DNA of 64,000 nucleotides from Notospermus geniculatus (GCA_002633025.1 NMRB01000011.1:486150-550149), one strand, 5' to 3'; shown: positions 32,054-42,830, numbered from the stretch's first letter. Made by a program: numbers and translations. Notes: generated by a model not told the origin, from the sequence alone.

Positions 32054-32332
32054 TTAAAGCTGACGTGACCGAACAAAAAGCCCCCATGCGACGAGCAAGA
32101 GAATTGCAAACGCCCTGCAGACACCTCAAACGAAGGCTCAGAACATGATATACCCCACGACGCCAGGAGGGCGCCACCTTATTTGCCTTCAGGCAACAGA
32201 GCTGTCAACATCCCCGGATACCTCTTACACTACTCAAAGAAAAAAATTGTAGTCATTTAGACAGGATGCGAACCGTCGATCTTCTGATCTTTAATCCACC
32301 ACTCTATCCACTCGGCCAACGAGCCAGCTGAC
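32054..32332 (-). repeat. SINE S4, copy 1
   Basis: On the minus strand the head has A box TGGCCGAGTGGATAGAGTGG and B box GGTTCGCATCC. The body contains AAGGTGGCGCCCTCCTGGCG and TTGCTCGTCGCATGGGGGC and ends ACGTCAGCTTTAA. Other copies: 32415-32691 (plus), 43733-43932 (minus, headless) and 63205-63485 (plus). Confidence 0.8.
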
Positions 32333-32414
32333 AGTCATGATTTGTGTTTGTCATAGACATAGACATAGACCTTCGACTTACGTAATAATAGTACGAATAA
32401 CAGAAAGCATGGGC

Positions 32415-32691
32415 AGTCTGCCAACAAGTTCGGCGGCTGAATGGGGAAGACGGTGGAACAAATTCAACAGGCTGCGGGTTCGATTCCCAGCGGGGTCAAA
32501 AATTTAAAGTGTTCAACAGTAGCTCACCAGAGGATGTTGACACCTCGACAGCTCGAAGACAAATAAGGTGGCGCCCTCCTGGCGTCGCGGGGTATATCAT
32601 GTTCTGAGCCTTCGTTTGAGGTGTCTGCAGGGCGTTTGCAATTCTCTTGCTCGTCGCATGGGGACTTGTTGTTCGTTCACGTCAGCTTTAA
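32415..32691 (+). repeat. SINE S4, copy 2, with a different tRNA-like head
   Basis: The body is nearly identical to copy 1. The head reads GGCGGCTGAATGGGGAAGAC and GCGGGTTCGATTCCC, unlike the GGCCGAGTGGATAGAGTGG head of copies 1 and 4. It stands opposite copy 1, so the pair can fold into a hairpin of about 200 bp. Confidence 0.8.
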
Positions 32692-33348
32692 TAGGGTACC
32701 TTTTCACTAAGTAAAGGGTCGTTATTTCGTCCAAATACGTCGAGCCAATCAGAAATTATGTTATTTTTGTGCAGCGAGTCACGCCTTTTTCATGAACCAA
32801 GTGTAATTATTTGACAGAATTCCGTGTTGGGGCTGACCTTGGTGCACAAAAAAATGGCTAGAATGATTGATGAAATAAAGATTATTTCTCACGTAAGAAG
32901 ATACTCTATGAGGATCAGGGGATCATAGATTCTAAGGTTGCCTGATTTGGCGTGTATATTTTTTGAGGACACCCTACGAATGATATAGTACGATTTTTAC
33001 AGAGGCCAGCAGGTCGTTTGACCTATAATGTCACCTCTTAGATACTTAACCAATAGGATGGACTCAGCCTCTAGGGTGACAAAGACTATGATCTGTTGAC
33101 TTTGTGAGCTAATCACATCAAAGATATCTGTCGGTGTAACATTACGAATGGGATTAAGAGGGATAGACTCGAAATAATTCTTTCATTAATCCCTATTTTG
33201 ACGATCCGCGTCTATTTGCGATAAACTGGGTGTGGCCATGTCACCAATGAATATGGTTGACACAAAATGTATTCTTAAATGATAACATGATAATATTCTT
33301 TCTTGATGTTTTTTTTTCGTGTGGAGAAATCGTGAATCTATTGATAGT
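32692..33348. other. No gene seen
   Basis: Unique sequence with a weak mariner-like GAGGACACCCTACG at 32966. Confidence 0.3.
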
Positions 33349-33485
33349 AGGGAGGTTTAGAAATCAAACGATAAACGTAAACTTTACGACAAGTTATTTT
33401 TCATACTACATTATATTGCATTTTCGGTACAAAAATAACGTTGTCGTTAACCTTTACGCTCATCGTTTGATTTCTAAACCTCCCT
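33349..33485. repeat. TA-MITE, copy 4
   Basis: Ends GGGAGGTTTAGAAATCAAAC and GATTTCTAAACCTCCC, with TA on both sides. Confidence 0.9.
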
Positions 33486-33527
33486 AGTTTGCTTCAAAAC
33501 ACGGTCACTAATTGCCTTCAACTGTAT

Positions 33528-33770
33528 TGTGTTATATTTTTCCATCAGGGCCGAAGCCAAAGCATTATTGGCCCTGGTATTAAGTACATTGTATAGAAGA
33601 GGTCATCTCAAGCTACTCAACTTCCTGACTGTTGATGGAGTCTCGCCAAGGTACAAGATATCAAGCTTATTCCGTCAGGGAATAGTTGGGGAACACTCAC
33701 AGATGAGGAACATCCCAAAACGTTACACTAGGACTAAGATAGACGCGAGGACCAAAAAGACGATGACGAT
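33528..33770 (-). repeat. SINE S1 copy
   Basis: Starts with the inverted S1 tail (TTTTTCCATCAGGGCCGAAG, CCAAAGCATTATTGGCCCTG) and continues through GTCATCTCAAGCTACTC. The head end runs into FB1 copy 5. Confidence 0.6.
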
Positions 33771-33776
33771 GTAAGT

Positions 33777-34180
33777 GAGGTTTCGCAAATCTGACGAAAC
33801 GCGAACTACGAAAATAATACAAAATTCAACTACATTGCCAGGACCTAATGTAGGCCTACTCCAGGAGATGGTTGGTACGAAAAATGGCCCTGCTGCCGGC
33901 GGGTGCGTCTTTTAGCATGTCATGTAAGACCGAGAGAGATAAGGTGCATGTTGAATTTTTAAATTCCCACTTAGTAGGTACGAAGTGGAAACGAAAGATA
34001 AATTTCAAACTTTAATATACACCGTTGGTAACGCTATCGGTCTAACGTCATACGCTAAAAGGCGGCCTTGCAGCAGGCAATATTTGTGGTACCAAACATC
34101 TCCTGAAATACATTATGTCATGGAAATGAAGTCCAATTTCGTATTTCGTACTTGGTGTTTCGTCAGATTTGCGAAACCTC
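33777..34180. repeat. FB1 foldback element, copy 5
   Basis: Complete copy with both ends and the central GTACGAAGTGGAAACG hairpin. Small indels relative to the other copies. Confidence 0.85.
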
Positions 34181-34689
34181 ACTTTTGATGACGAAACCAT
34201 CGACCTCCGTCCATTGTATGCACGACCCCATCAATCTGCTTAATCTAACTCCATCTCTGGTACTTGTAGTATCCAATCTGCCAGTCTCGTCAAGGTATCG
34301 GCTGTCAGACACCTTTAGCTGTCTTGACAATAGAACCTTTGTAAAAATATTGGATTGAATATTGTTAACTTAGTTATGCAAATACTAGGATTGTATATCA
34401 GAGTACCCATCAGACTTCCGTGCATATTATTGACAGACCAATCATAATTATTCATTTATTAATGAATAACGTCAAATGTAAGCTGCAACTTGTAACTTTA
34501 GTAGACGGTTCTCGTGAAGATAAGATACTGGGTTTCACCAGCCTATCCGCTTGCACTCCGCAAGGTCAAGAAAATACAAAGTCAGGAATTTTCGCCCATG
34601 CGTACGAGCAAAAGTATCTCTTTTTGGTACGAGCCAATTCTATGTTTTGTTACTCATCAACCGATACCCCAGCTTTCTGGTGTCATTAC
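34181..34689. other. No gene seen
   Basis: Unique sequence. The 142-codon open frame starting at 34420 runs into SINE and FB2 sequence, so it is not a gene. Confidence 0.4.
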
Positions 34690-34745
34690 ATGCCTGTTGC
34701 ATGGGCCAGTAAGCCGTGGTCCATTGTATCTTGTACATTTGAAAG

Positions 34746-35266
34746 ATATCCAACAAAGAGCACAACAAACGACACACAAATGATAGTCAGTAAAGTCGTC
34801 TCCGAATTTCGACCCAAACCGGGGTCTTCCTCAGGTACTTTCTCGTAGAGATCCCAGAAATGAATGAGCTGCTCATTTACTTCTGGGATCTCTGGGACCT
34901 ATAGCTCATTCACTTCTGGGATCTCTACCAGAAAGTGACTGAGGAACACTCTTAGCCAAAAAGGTTCTTTAGGGGTTCTTTGTGCCACACCAGAGGAACC
35001 CCAAGGTTCTATATAGAACCTTCTGTAAAGAACCGGAAAGGGTTCCATATAGAACCTTTCTGTCGCCAAAGAACCCATAAAGGTTCCAGTTAGAACCCTT
35101 TTCTGAGGGAAAGGTTCTATCTGGAACCTCTAAAGGTTCTTAAACAACCCGAGGGTTCTTAAATCAGAGGGTTCTCCTGGTGTGGCACCAAAGAACCTTT
35201 TCGGCTAAGAGTGAAGACGCAGGTTGGGGTCGAAAATCAGCGAAATTCGGAGACGACTTTACTTGC
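34746..35266 (-). mobile_element. FB2 element inside SINE S1, itself split
   Basis: Bounded by the 11-bp duplication ACATTTGAAAG. Runs from ATATCCAACAAAGAGCAC to GAGACGACTTTACTTGC, the reverse of the 3244-3557 copy. The arms include TTCTGGGATCTCTACCAG and are interrupted by the GGTTCTTT element at 34948-35213. Confidence 0.8.
34948..35213 (+). mobile_element. CACTCTTAGCC/AGGTTCTTT element, copy 1
   Basis: 266 bp with ends CACTCTTAGCCAAAAAGGTT and AACCTTTTCGGCTAAGAGTG. The interior is a chain of GGTTCTATATAGAACC-type palindromes. A second copy, inverted, lies at 36957-37223. It is the innermost layer of a three-level nest. Confidence 0.9.
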
Positions 35267-35390
35267 ACATTTGAAAGGGCAGGTAAAAGAGCCCATCCAA
35301 GTGTGGAACATGAGCAGCTTGAGATGGCCTCTACCATACTCGACCATACTTTGGTTTTGGCCCTGATGGAAAAATCAAATACAATAATTT

Positions 35391-36409
35391 TAACATCGTT
35401 GTCCACTTAGCAAACAGCACGTTCTGGGTTCCAATCCAGCCTGAGCCGAGTGAACCACTGCCAGTTTAGTCACAATAATCTTCAGGTCACGTGGGTCATA
35501 CTGACCATCCATACAACCTATTTCCTAGAAAGGTTCTCTGTCCATTCATACCAGTGGTGGAGACTGGCGGAAGTATGCTTGTAAATTTTTTGGGCCAATT
35601 TGTATAGGACAGGTATAATTGATGCACCAGTCAGTGACATGGCTGGATTCCCCCCCCCCCCCTTCAGGGGTCGGCACTGATTCGACACCAAGAAAGTTTT
35701 TCGACACTATTTCACCCAGGACATCAATTTCAAATGAAATCGACAGGTATTCACCAGGGTATTCAGTACGAACGCAATTGCTTGTGCAACGGTGAGAAAT
35801 TCATCCGCCTTGAACAATGCATTGCACTGTGCAAAAGTACACCGTAGTACCTGTCTAGGCATTTCCAGAGTTTAATGTTGCAACGTTGAACGCCGGGTAC
35901 GAGATTGCATCATTCGCAGCATTTTGTAAAGTTAACCTAAAAGGTCAGCCTAAATAATCGCTGACTTATCTGTCGTTGTACTAATGGATTCCCGAATAAA
36001 AGCCTGGGAATTGTAATTGCCACATGCACCTGTCAGTCTGAAAGTGCTGATGGTGTGTCAGTTTAAGCTGCCAAAGTCACCTTTACGTACCCGTGACTTA
36101 AGGGAGTCAGCGCTAGGAACCCCCAACATTGATGGTTCACCTGCGGTTTACTGCTTATTTCTACGGCGTATTGATTTTTTCCTTACTTTTATTCTGTTCC
36201 ATCATGTTAAAAAGAATACTCCATATTCTGGTAGGTAAAATGCAAATTTTTCTTAGCTACTTTTCAATTTTCACTTCCCTGAATGAGCAAGTTCTCTCTA
36301 TAAGAAGTGAATTTCAACTTGAAAGGAAAAGAAACCAATTAAGAACAATTTTAGCAGGATTTTCTCCACGAGTACAAATATTTCTTCTCGGGCTATAACT
36401 AGTGAAGTC
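35391..36409. other. tRNA-like and mariner scraps; C-run; no gene
   Basis: 35401-35450 resembles an S1 head (CTTAGCAAACAGC, GGGTTCCAATCC). 35505-35615 is an inverted mariner-related fragment. 35650-35662 is a run of C. The rest is unique. Confidence 0.4.
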
Positions 36410-36639
36410 TTAGGGCCGATTTTTTAAACGATAGTTAACAGGTAAACCTCGGTTTAGCCATCGGCTTTTCTGACAAACCGTGAATTAACCAAAGTAAACA
36501 TTTTGACTTGGAATGTTTGGCTAGGCTATCAACGATTCATAAAATCGAAAAATTCACTTCGATTAACAAACAGTTTGTCAACCGAGGGTTAATGAAACCC
36601 GATGGTTATCTTAGCCATCGTTTAAAAAATCGGCCCTTA
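36410..36639. mobile_element. PIF/Harbinger-type MITE
   Basis: Ends GGGCCGATTTTTTAAACGAT and its complement, flanked by TTA on the left (36410-36412) and TTA on the right. Three-base TTA/TAA duplications with GGGCC ends are diagnostic of PIF/Harbinger. The arms also contain CCTCGGTTTA- and AACCGAGG-type pairs. Confidence 0.85.
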
Positions 36640-36830
36640 ATGAAGTGAAAAAAAATAATGTAGTAAGGTACGTGTATTCTTATATTAGATTTTTCCATCG
36701 GGGCTGATGTGACGCCACAGTATTATTGGCCCTGGAACAGCCATCTCAAAGCTACTCATGTTCCTCCTCATTTGGATTGGGTTTTTTACTTGGTGCCTTG
36801 TAAGGCACGAGGCACAAGGCACCATGGCTT

Positions 36831-36916
36831 TACTACTCTTCATTCCAAATCCCCTTGCCGTTGCGGAGCTATCGTTGATAAACCTCGCGCCAAGGGGATT
36901 TGGAATGGAGAGTAGT
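36831..36916. repeat. 86-bp mini-MITE
   Basis: ACTACTCTTCATTCCAAATC and CCCCTTG pair with CAAGGGGATTTGGAATGGAG at the other end, a 26-bp arm. Confidence 0.8.
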
Positions 36917-36956
36917 CGATGCAACGGACGTAAAGAGCCTGGGATTATTAATCCTA

Positions 36957-37223
36957 CACTCTTAGCCGAAAAGGTTCTTTGCTGCCACACCAGGAGAACC
37001 CTCTGATTTAAGAACCCTCGGGTTGTTTAAGAACCCCTAGAGGTTCCAGACAGAACCTTTTCCTCTGAAAAGGGTTCTAACTGGAACCTTTATGGGTTCT
37101 TTAGCGACCAAAAGGTTCTATATGGAACCCTTTCAGGTTCTTTACAGAAGGTTCTATATAGAACCCTGGGGTTCCTCTGGTGATGCACAAAGAACCCCTA
37201 AAGAACCTTTTTGGCTAAGAGTG
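36957..37223 (-). mobile_element. CACTCTTAGCC/AGGTTCTTT element, copy 2
   Basis: Reverse orientation relative to 34948-35213 and over 90% alike by eye. Ends CACTCTTAGCCGAAAAGG and TTTTTGGCTAAGAGTG. Confidence 0.9.
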
Positions 37224-37285
37224 TATGGCCTAGTCGGGATTCGAACCCTGGACCTGCTTGCTAAGCGGACGTGATACCACCAGAC

Positions 37286-37744
37286 TCCTGAAACAGAATG
37301 CGTGCTCGGAAAATCCGCGGTGTGCCATTTTAGAAATATCACAGCAAATCAAAAACAGCTAATCAGATACGTATCAAATAAACCACACAAAGTCGTCCAT
37401 TTCGGAAATAATCATTTTCTCCAAATGAAATATGCCACAAGTCTGCTTAACTTCAGTTACTTCCTTCAAAATGAAGAAATATAACCCATAAGTTGAACGA
37501 AAGCCACGATATATCAAAATTCCAAGTTTAATAATAATTACCTGATATATATTAAACGTCATATAAAACTAATATTGTCAAAATGATAACGGAAATTGTA
37601 GTTGGATTATTTTACTTCACAAGGTTGAATGACGGGACAACCCTCAGTTCGTATCACCGAACAAGATCAGTGCGGTCGATGGACCAGAACAAGCTACTGT
37701 TACATAAACTGCCAGTTGCGTCTTTGCCGAGCATGAGCAGAGTA
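37286..37744. other. No gene seen
   Basis: Unique AT-rich sequence. Confidence 0.3.
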
Positions 37745-37935
37745 CAGGTGTGAAAGGAAGGAATGTCCCCAGGAAAAAAGGAATGTCCCCAGGAAAAACT
37801 GTCCCAGGAACAAATGATCCTATTGTTACATTCTAATCTCTGGCGATTGGTTTCTATAGCCATGCACCTTAATCCGTCATTGAACAATAGAAGCGGACAC
37901 TTTTTACAGGGGGACATTCTTTACTGTTACACCTG
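37745..37935 (-). repeat. GTAAAGAATGTC element, copy 2
   Basis: Ends CAGGTGTGAAAGGAAGGAAT and TTCTTTACTGTTACACCTG. GGAATGTCCCCAGGAAAAA is duplicated in tandem near the left end. Confidence 0.85.
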
Positions 37936-37960
37936 TTTGGCAGCACATTGGCACTGTCTG

Positions 37961-38145
37961 TGACTGAAATGCTGTAGGATTGAGACCTGTGGGCTGGTTG
38001 CATGAAGAAGCTGGTTGCATGAAGAAATGTACGTTAGGCCTACATGGTATCCAAAGTTTAGTGACTGAAATGCTGTAGGATTGAGACCTGTGGGCTGGTT
38101 GCATGAAGAAATGTACGTTAGACCTACATGGTATCCAAAGTTTAG
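37961..38145. repeat. ~84-bp tandem duplication
   Basis: TGACTGAAATGCTGTAGGAT starts units at 37961 and 38062, both ending CATGGTATCCAAAGTTTAG. The first unit carries a further 17-bp internal duplication of CTGGTTGCATGAAGAA. Confidence 0.9.
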
Positions 38146-39043
38146 TGTGTGCCACTGTATGCGTGAGGTTTTCTCTCTTGTGGCTGTTCAAATCTATCTA
38201 TCTGAATGATCTAAGGTATCAATTTGCATGGAGACCACTCTTGCTGCACCTGAACAAAAAATGTCATTGAACTGAAGCATGGTACCGTACGGTCTGAAAC
38301 TAGATTAGTAATGTAAATGGTGTCACAGCGCTATGGCTTACTCAGTTTCTCAAGTGATGAAAAGGATGGGGCCACTTTTTGCTCACCACCTGGACTTATG
38401 TCCGCTGCGGTTTCGACATAGTATCAGCCCTGACCAGTTGGTAACACTGTTATGTGAAACGTTTTGGCCTCATCAGCTGGTTTATGCAACAAGTTGCATG
38501 AAGTTGCATATAAAAACAGCACTGAAGTCCTTATACTTCCCTAGAACTCTATCATGGTTGATAGCATACACATTGAAGCCTGGGTGTGCTTCGGCGCAGA
38601 CACTGTTTACATCACGGAGTACTTGACAGACGTCACATTCATGTCCTGATTACCTGTCTGCCTCGCTAGACTTGGTAGGATATCCGGTAAAACAATAATA
38701 AGAACCCTTCTCAACAAACAGACCTGGATTAAATCTGAGTTTTTAAATGATGGATGACCTGTTGTCATATTTATTTGTCTCTTCAAAATGATAGATTCAG
38801 TTTTGATTGGAGCAGACGTTTAGGAAGCAGGGGTTGTATCACACTTGAAACCCACTCGTAAATCAAAACAGATCTGTTTGCAAAACAAATTACTTAACGT
38901 GATAAGGCTGTAGTTTCTAAATTTTGATGTATGATGATGTCCAAGCTTGTTGTGGATTTCCGTCTTTACAATGCAGCTAAAAGTTTGAACATCATTATAC
39001 ATGTACGTGTTGGATGCTATTCAAGTTTGTTGGGAAAACGGTC
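38146..39043. other. No gene seen
   Basis: Unique sequence. A 97-codon open frame at 38333-38626 has no recognised domain. Confidence 0.3.
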
Positions 39044-39120
39044 CACACCGATCATACATTTGTCCATGAACATCATCATACAAATGTATGATGATGTTTT
39101 GAACAAACGTATGATCGTGT
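39044..39120. repeat. Short inverted repeat, CACCGATCATAC
   Basis: ACACCGATCATACATTTGT pairs with ACAAACGTATGATCGTGT. The inner AACATCATCATAC/GTATGATGATGTT pairs fully. Probably a small MITE. Confidence 0.75.
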
Positions 39121-39270
39121 AGACGGGCCTTTAAAGCGGATTGTTCGCGTCTGTCCAAAGTGAACCAAAAATAATAAAACAACCCGTTTTATTCGTAACA
39201 ACAACTGGTAAATGCATTGCGGCGACCGCTCCGGAAACTGTTGGGTGGAATCTTTGACTCGGCGCGAATA

Positions 39271-39440
39271 GGTGTGACAGGGATCAAAGTCCCCCTGGAA
39301 TCAAAGTCCGGTCTTATTGTTCAGCGATGGATTAGAATATGGCTAGAAAGACCATGACCATTCCAATATAACCATAAATAGCAGGCTATTGTTTGGCGGA
39401 CTTGCATTGTTTGGACGTTGATTCCTGTCAGTGTCACACC
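39271..39440. repeat. GGTGTGACAG MITE, relative of GTAAAGAATGTC family
   Basis: Ends GGTGTGACAGGGATCAAAG and CTGTCAGTGTCACACC. CTTATTGTTCAGCGATGGAT resembles the family core. Confidence 0.65.
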
Positions 39441-39534
39441 TGGTTCAAATCCAGCCTGGGCCCTATGGGATCCCCGGCTCTTTACGTCCTTCGCAGGGGA
39501 CGGTAAGCCGTCGTTCCTTGTAAAACCTAGCGTC

Positions 39535-40000
39535 CACTAGGGCGCGGACAAGACGCGGAACGCAAATTTAGCAATTCCGCATTCATTCCGCAACCTCTCC
39601 GCATATTCTTGAAAGATTCCGTTCACTGTCTTTATCATTCCTAAGCAGTTCCCGGCATTTCCGCACGTTCGGGAGAGGGCGAAATTTCCGCATCCAAATT
39701 TTGATCGAGACCAAAATTTCGACGCGGAAATGAACTTCCCGACACCTTCGGCAACTTGTCTGCATTGTCGTGCGGACATCGTCAGGACATCCCGCCTTTC
39801 TGTAACACTTCTGCAAACGCTCCTGAAAGCTTCCGCGGTGCGGGCAGCTTCGCGAAGGCAAGCAGAAGCCACGCGGACTGTTTCAGGAAAGCGCGGAGCC
39901 GATGCAGATCAAAATAAGCGAGTGCGCGAAGCCGTCAAGACATTTGCGGACAAGACACGGAAAGGTCAACAGGTTGCGGCGTGGAGGAGTTTATGGCCGG
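39535..40000. repeat. GC-rich unclassified repeat
   Basis: GCGGACAAGACGCGGAACG near the left and GCGGACAAGACACGGAAAGG near the right are direct copies, and CGCGG words recur between. Open frames on both strands reflect the base composition. Could be a TIR element with internal binding-site arrays. Confidence 0.45.
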
Positions 40001-40030
40001 TGTAACGCTTTTCAGTGTGGCCGTTTTTAC
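40001..40030 (+). repeat. Single end of the GTGTAACG/CAGTGTGGCC element
   Basis: GGTGTAACGCTTTTCAGTGT continuing GGCCGTTTTT matches the left end at 26217. The partner end is not visible and may lie in or beyond the N gap. Confidence 0.6.
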
Positions 40031-40146
40031 TAACTCCATGACGGCTAGCAGACATATGAGAAAAATCCAAATTCGGCGCAGAATTTATAACCTTGAATTA
40101 TTTCCTCATATTGTCCGCATATCTACCCGATTGTCCTAGTCCATGA

Positions 40147-40168
40147 NNNNNNNNNNNNNNNNNNNNNN
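40147..40168. other. 22-base assembly gap
   Basis: Run of 22 N. Confidence 1.
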
Positions 40169-40270
40169 GCACCACTACTGTACCCGCTGCCGCGCTGGAG
40201 AAAGTGTTTTCGGATTTTACTCAGTTGCAGCCTGATGGCGGGCGCTGATTGGTTGGACAGTAGTGGTGCC
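40169..40270. repeat. GCACCACTACTGT MITE (possible)
   Basis: GCACCACTACTGT directly after the gap and ACAGTAGTGGTGC at 40258-40270 are exact complements about 100 bp apart. The left flank is lost in the gap. Confidence 0.65.
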
Positions 40271-40570
40271 ATCTGGCGGTAAATCGGCAGAATACCGGCC
40301 ATTCGAAGCAGTGGTTTGTGAAGCGTCGGTCACGAGTGATCTTGCGTAATCGCGAACTTCGATCGTGGTCATTTCGAATGAGGAACTCGGCCGTGGCGGT
40401 TGGTCTCTCTCCGGGCGAAACAAAACACTGCGAGAGGAGTGTACTCTGTCTGTATATTAAATCAAGAGCGGGTTCGACCGGGGATCGAAAGAGTGCAATA
40501 GATAGAGAGGGCAAGGCTCTCACTGACAGTTAGGTTTCTCCGGTTTCCTCCTGCAGTACACCTAACAGTA

Positions 40571-40721
40571 GGGAGGTTAAGAAATCAAACCATAAACGTA
40601 AACGTTAACGACAATGTTATTTTTGTACAAAAAATGCAATAATATAAAACCTGGTGAATGTGTGGTATGAAAATAACGTTGTCGTAAAGTTTACGTTTAA
40701 CGTTTGATTTCTTAGCCTCCC
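40571..40721. repeat. TA-MITE, copy 5
   Basis: Ends GGGAGGTTAAGAAATCAAAC and TTGATTTCTTAGCCTCCC, with TA at left. Confidence 0.9.
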
Positions 40722-40764
40722 TGGTAGTGTATTTTGGTGCTGGACCCTCGACTCAATATTTGAT

Positions 40765-40850
40765 CTTCACTGTGTCAGCATGGCGCGGTGGGATAAACAT
40801 CCACCTAGTCACCGCTGAGGTCGCGGGTTCGATCCCAAGTCGCACCAGTC
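40765..40850 (+). repeat. SINE S5 tRNA-like head
   Basis: TGGCGCGGTGGGATAAAC (A-box type) and GCGGGTTCGATCCC (B box), ending GTCGCACCA. The T stem pairs poorly, so it is a tRNA-derived unit and not a tRNA gene. Confidence 0.55.
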
Positions 40851-42174
40851 TTTTCTAAAGGATTTTCCCAGGGAGTTTCGTTTTTTTTCCATCACCTTAA
40901 TATCGCCAAGCGTACATTGAAAAGTAACTACATGTAAAATGCCTAAAATTGGCGCTTGCACTCCTGTGACGTAGTATTTTATAATCAGCAGATTATATGA
41001 GCTATAAACTAAAGCCGAAAATAAGCCATTATTTTTCGACACAATCCCGTGGATTGAACTTAAAACAGTTGCTGATGCTGTGATAATCGTCTTGTAGATT
41101 CAAAGCTCTTCTAAACATACCGTGAGATCAGATTATAAGTCTCTAAGCTTGTTGTGTTCATCTTCCCACATCTCGTTAGATCTCGCAAATTAACGCGATG
41201 AAAGCTTTTCACGATGTCAAAGGGTTTCTTTAGGATTGTGCTTCTTTTCGAAAACACTCAACTCGCTAACTCGTTAACACTGAAGAAGAAAACTTCGCAC
41301 CGATGCAAGATTTTTGACACCCCACATAACTCCGTATTCTCCATCTACGTTATCATTTGCAGCTTTCAACTGTTAAGCGTTAGTTTAGTTCCCGAACCCA
41401 CCGCTAGGGGTATGAGGGTTCGGTATTGGCTTCCGAGCATTTCTTTATATGGCGTTACTATTTTCATAGCCCTAGGGGTGGCTCACTCCGACTGACTTCT
41501 TATATTGTGGGGAAGAGACAATTTTTCTACGGACGTCGAGTTGGCCTTGCCTAAAGCTATACACATGTAGGCGCACACAGAAAAATAACAATCAGCCGTT
41601 TTTTTGTGCACCGATATTTGAAATGGAGGAGGGGGTACAAATACCTTGCCTGGTCTTATAAACTCAAGTTTATGCTGTCTCGTTCAGCATACTGGTTAAA
41701 CCGCTGCAAGATAACATTTTATTCATACAAAAACCAATCCCATTTCCATCATCTTAGTTGTAATCCTTCACTTAAATTTTTTTCCGTGTAGCTTGCATCA
41801 GCAATCTTAATGACGATAAGAACTCAGTCTGCCTTTCACCTCTGGAGACTCAACAAAAATTAAACGCAGAACTCGGCAGTGAATTTAAATTGCGATGAGT
41901 TCGGTTTTAACCCTTTTGCACCCGGATTAATTTAAAAAGTGTACATTGTGTCACACGGATTTATCATGTGTTTACAAAAACACGCCAAGCTCCCCAAAAA
42001 TGCAACCAAAACTGGTACCAAGGCACTCATTCTGGAAGCAGTAACTAAATGGGCCACAACCTCATGTAGGTCTGCTTGTTCCAAACTGTGAGAGAAATAG
42101 GTCAGAGCCAAATATGTGAAGGAATAGTCAAATTGTGCTCACGTCTTTGTCAGGTTGCGAATCTTTAAACGTCT
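40851..42174. other. No gene seen
   Basis: Over 1.3 kb of unique-looking sequence with no recognisable exon, RNA or repeat. Open frames here (up to 93 codons) are unrecognised. Confidence 0.35.
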
Positions 42175-42296
42175 ATGGGTCGTATGAATAAAGACGAGTA
42201 AATGCTTTTACTTGAATTTTGCAATACAAATGCACTAGGCAATGCTGTACAAATCTGAAGTAAAAGCATTTGCTAATCTTTATTCATATGACCCAT
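42175..42296. repeat. GGGTCATATGAATAAAGAC MITE, copy 1
   Basis: 122 bp with inverted ends ATGGGTCGTATGAATAAAGA and AAATGCTTTTACTT arms. The second copy is 49663-49786. Confidence 0.85.
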
Positions 42297-42317
42297 CATC
42301 TCGAAAACCGTTGCTCC

Positions 42318-42481
42318 TACACTCTAAAAACTAAAGAGTTAAAGTAACTCCTAAAGAGTTAAAGTAACACCTAAAGAGCCTGTACAGTGAGTGCTCTTTA
42401 AAGAGCACTCACTGTACAGGCTCTTTAGGTGTTACTTTAACTCTTTAGGAGTTACTTTAACTCTTTAGTTTTTAGAGTGTA
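42318..42481. repeat. Exact 164-bp palindrome
   Basis: Two 82-base arms, 42318-42399 and 42400-42481, are exact reverse complements with no spacer. Ends TACACTCTAAAAACTAAAG. Each arm also holds a direct repeat, CTAAAGAGTTAAAGTAAC twice. The ends resemble hAT-type MITEs. No mismatch was found on reading both arms. Confidence 0.95.
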
Positions 42482-42830
42482 CGCGTCTGAAAATTTTAAA
42501 AATTTTGTTCTCCTCCTTCTTCTGGCGCTAGTTGGGAGTTCGTAACTGCTTCCGTTCCGGAAATATAGCCGTTTTGTCACAAGTCGGATTTGCTTTGGTC
42601 TCCAGGACAAACGTTAAAACGCTATATGTTACCGAGGTTACTTCCAACAGAGCAAAGTCGCTTATTGGGTTGGGGGGATAGTCCTGCAATTAAAAAATAT
42701 GTAAAGAGAACATCAATCGGTCCACTGGTTACGATTCTAGGTCAATTTGGCTATCCGAGGCTGTGTGGTACACAGGCATGACAGGCCACTCTCGCCAAAC
42801 TGCGAGTATGGGCGGATAAGGGTTAATAGC

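Larger units (their letters stand above)
34690..35390 (+). repeat. SINE S1 split by an FB2 element
   Basis: AAGCCGTGGTCCATTGTATC at 34712 and the continuation GGGCAGGTAAAAGAGCCC with AGCAGCTTGAGATGGCCTC after 35277 are one S1 body. ACATTTGAAAG is duplicated at the break (34735-34745 and 35267-35277). The S1 tail ends at about 35390. Confidence 0.75.
36686..37285 (-). repeat. SINE S1 copy split by two MITEs
   Basis: The inverted tail (TTTTTCCATCGGGGCTGATG) is at 36686. The inverted head with B box GGATTCGAACCC, then TTGCTAAGCGGACGTGATAC, is at 37236-37276. Removing 36831-36916 and 36957-37223 leaves about 250 bp, the S1 size. Confidence 0.7.

Noticed and set aside
34420-34848. 142-codon ORF as a gene
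   Set aside because: It crosses unique sequence, SINE S1 and FB2 sequence, so it is a chance frame.
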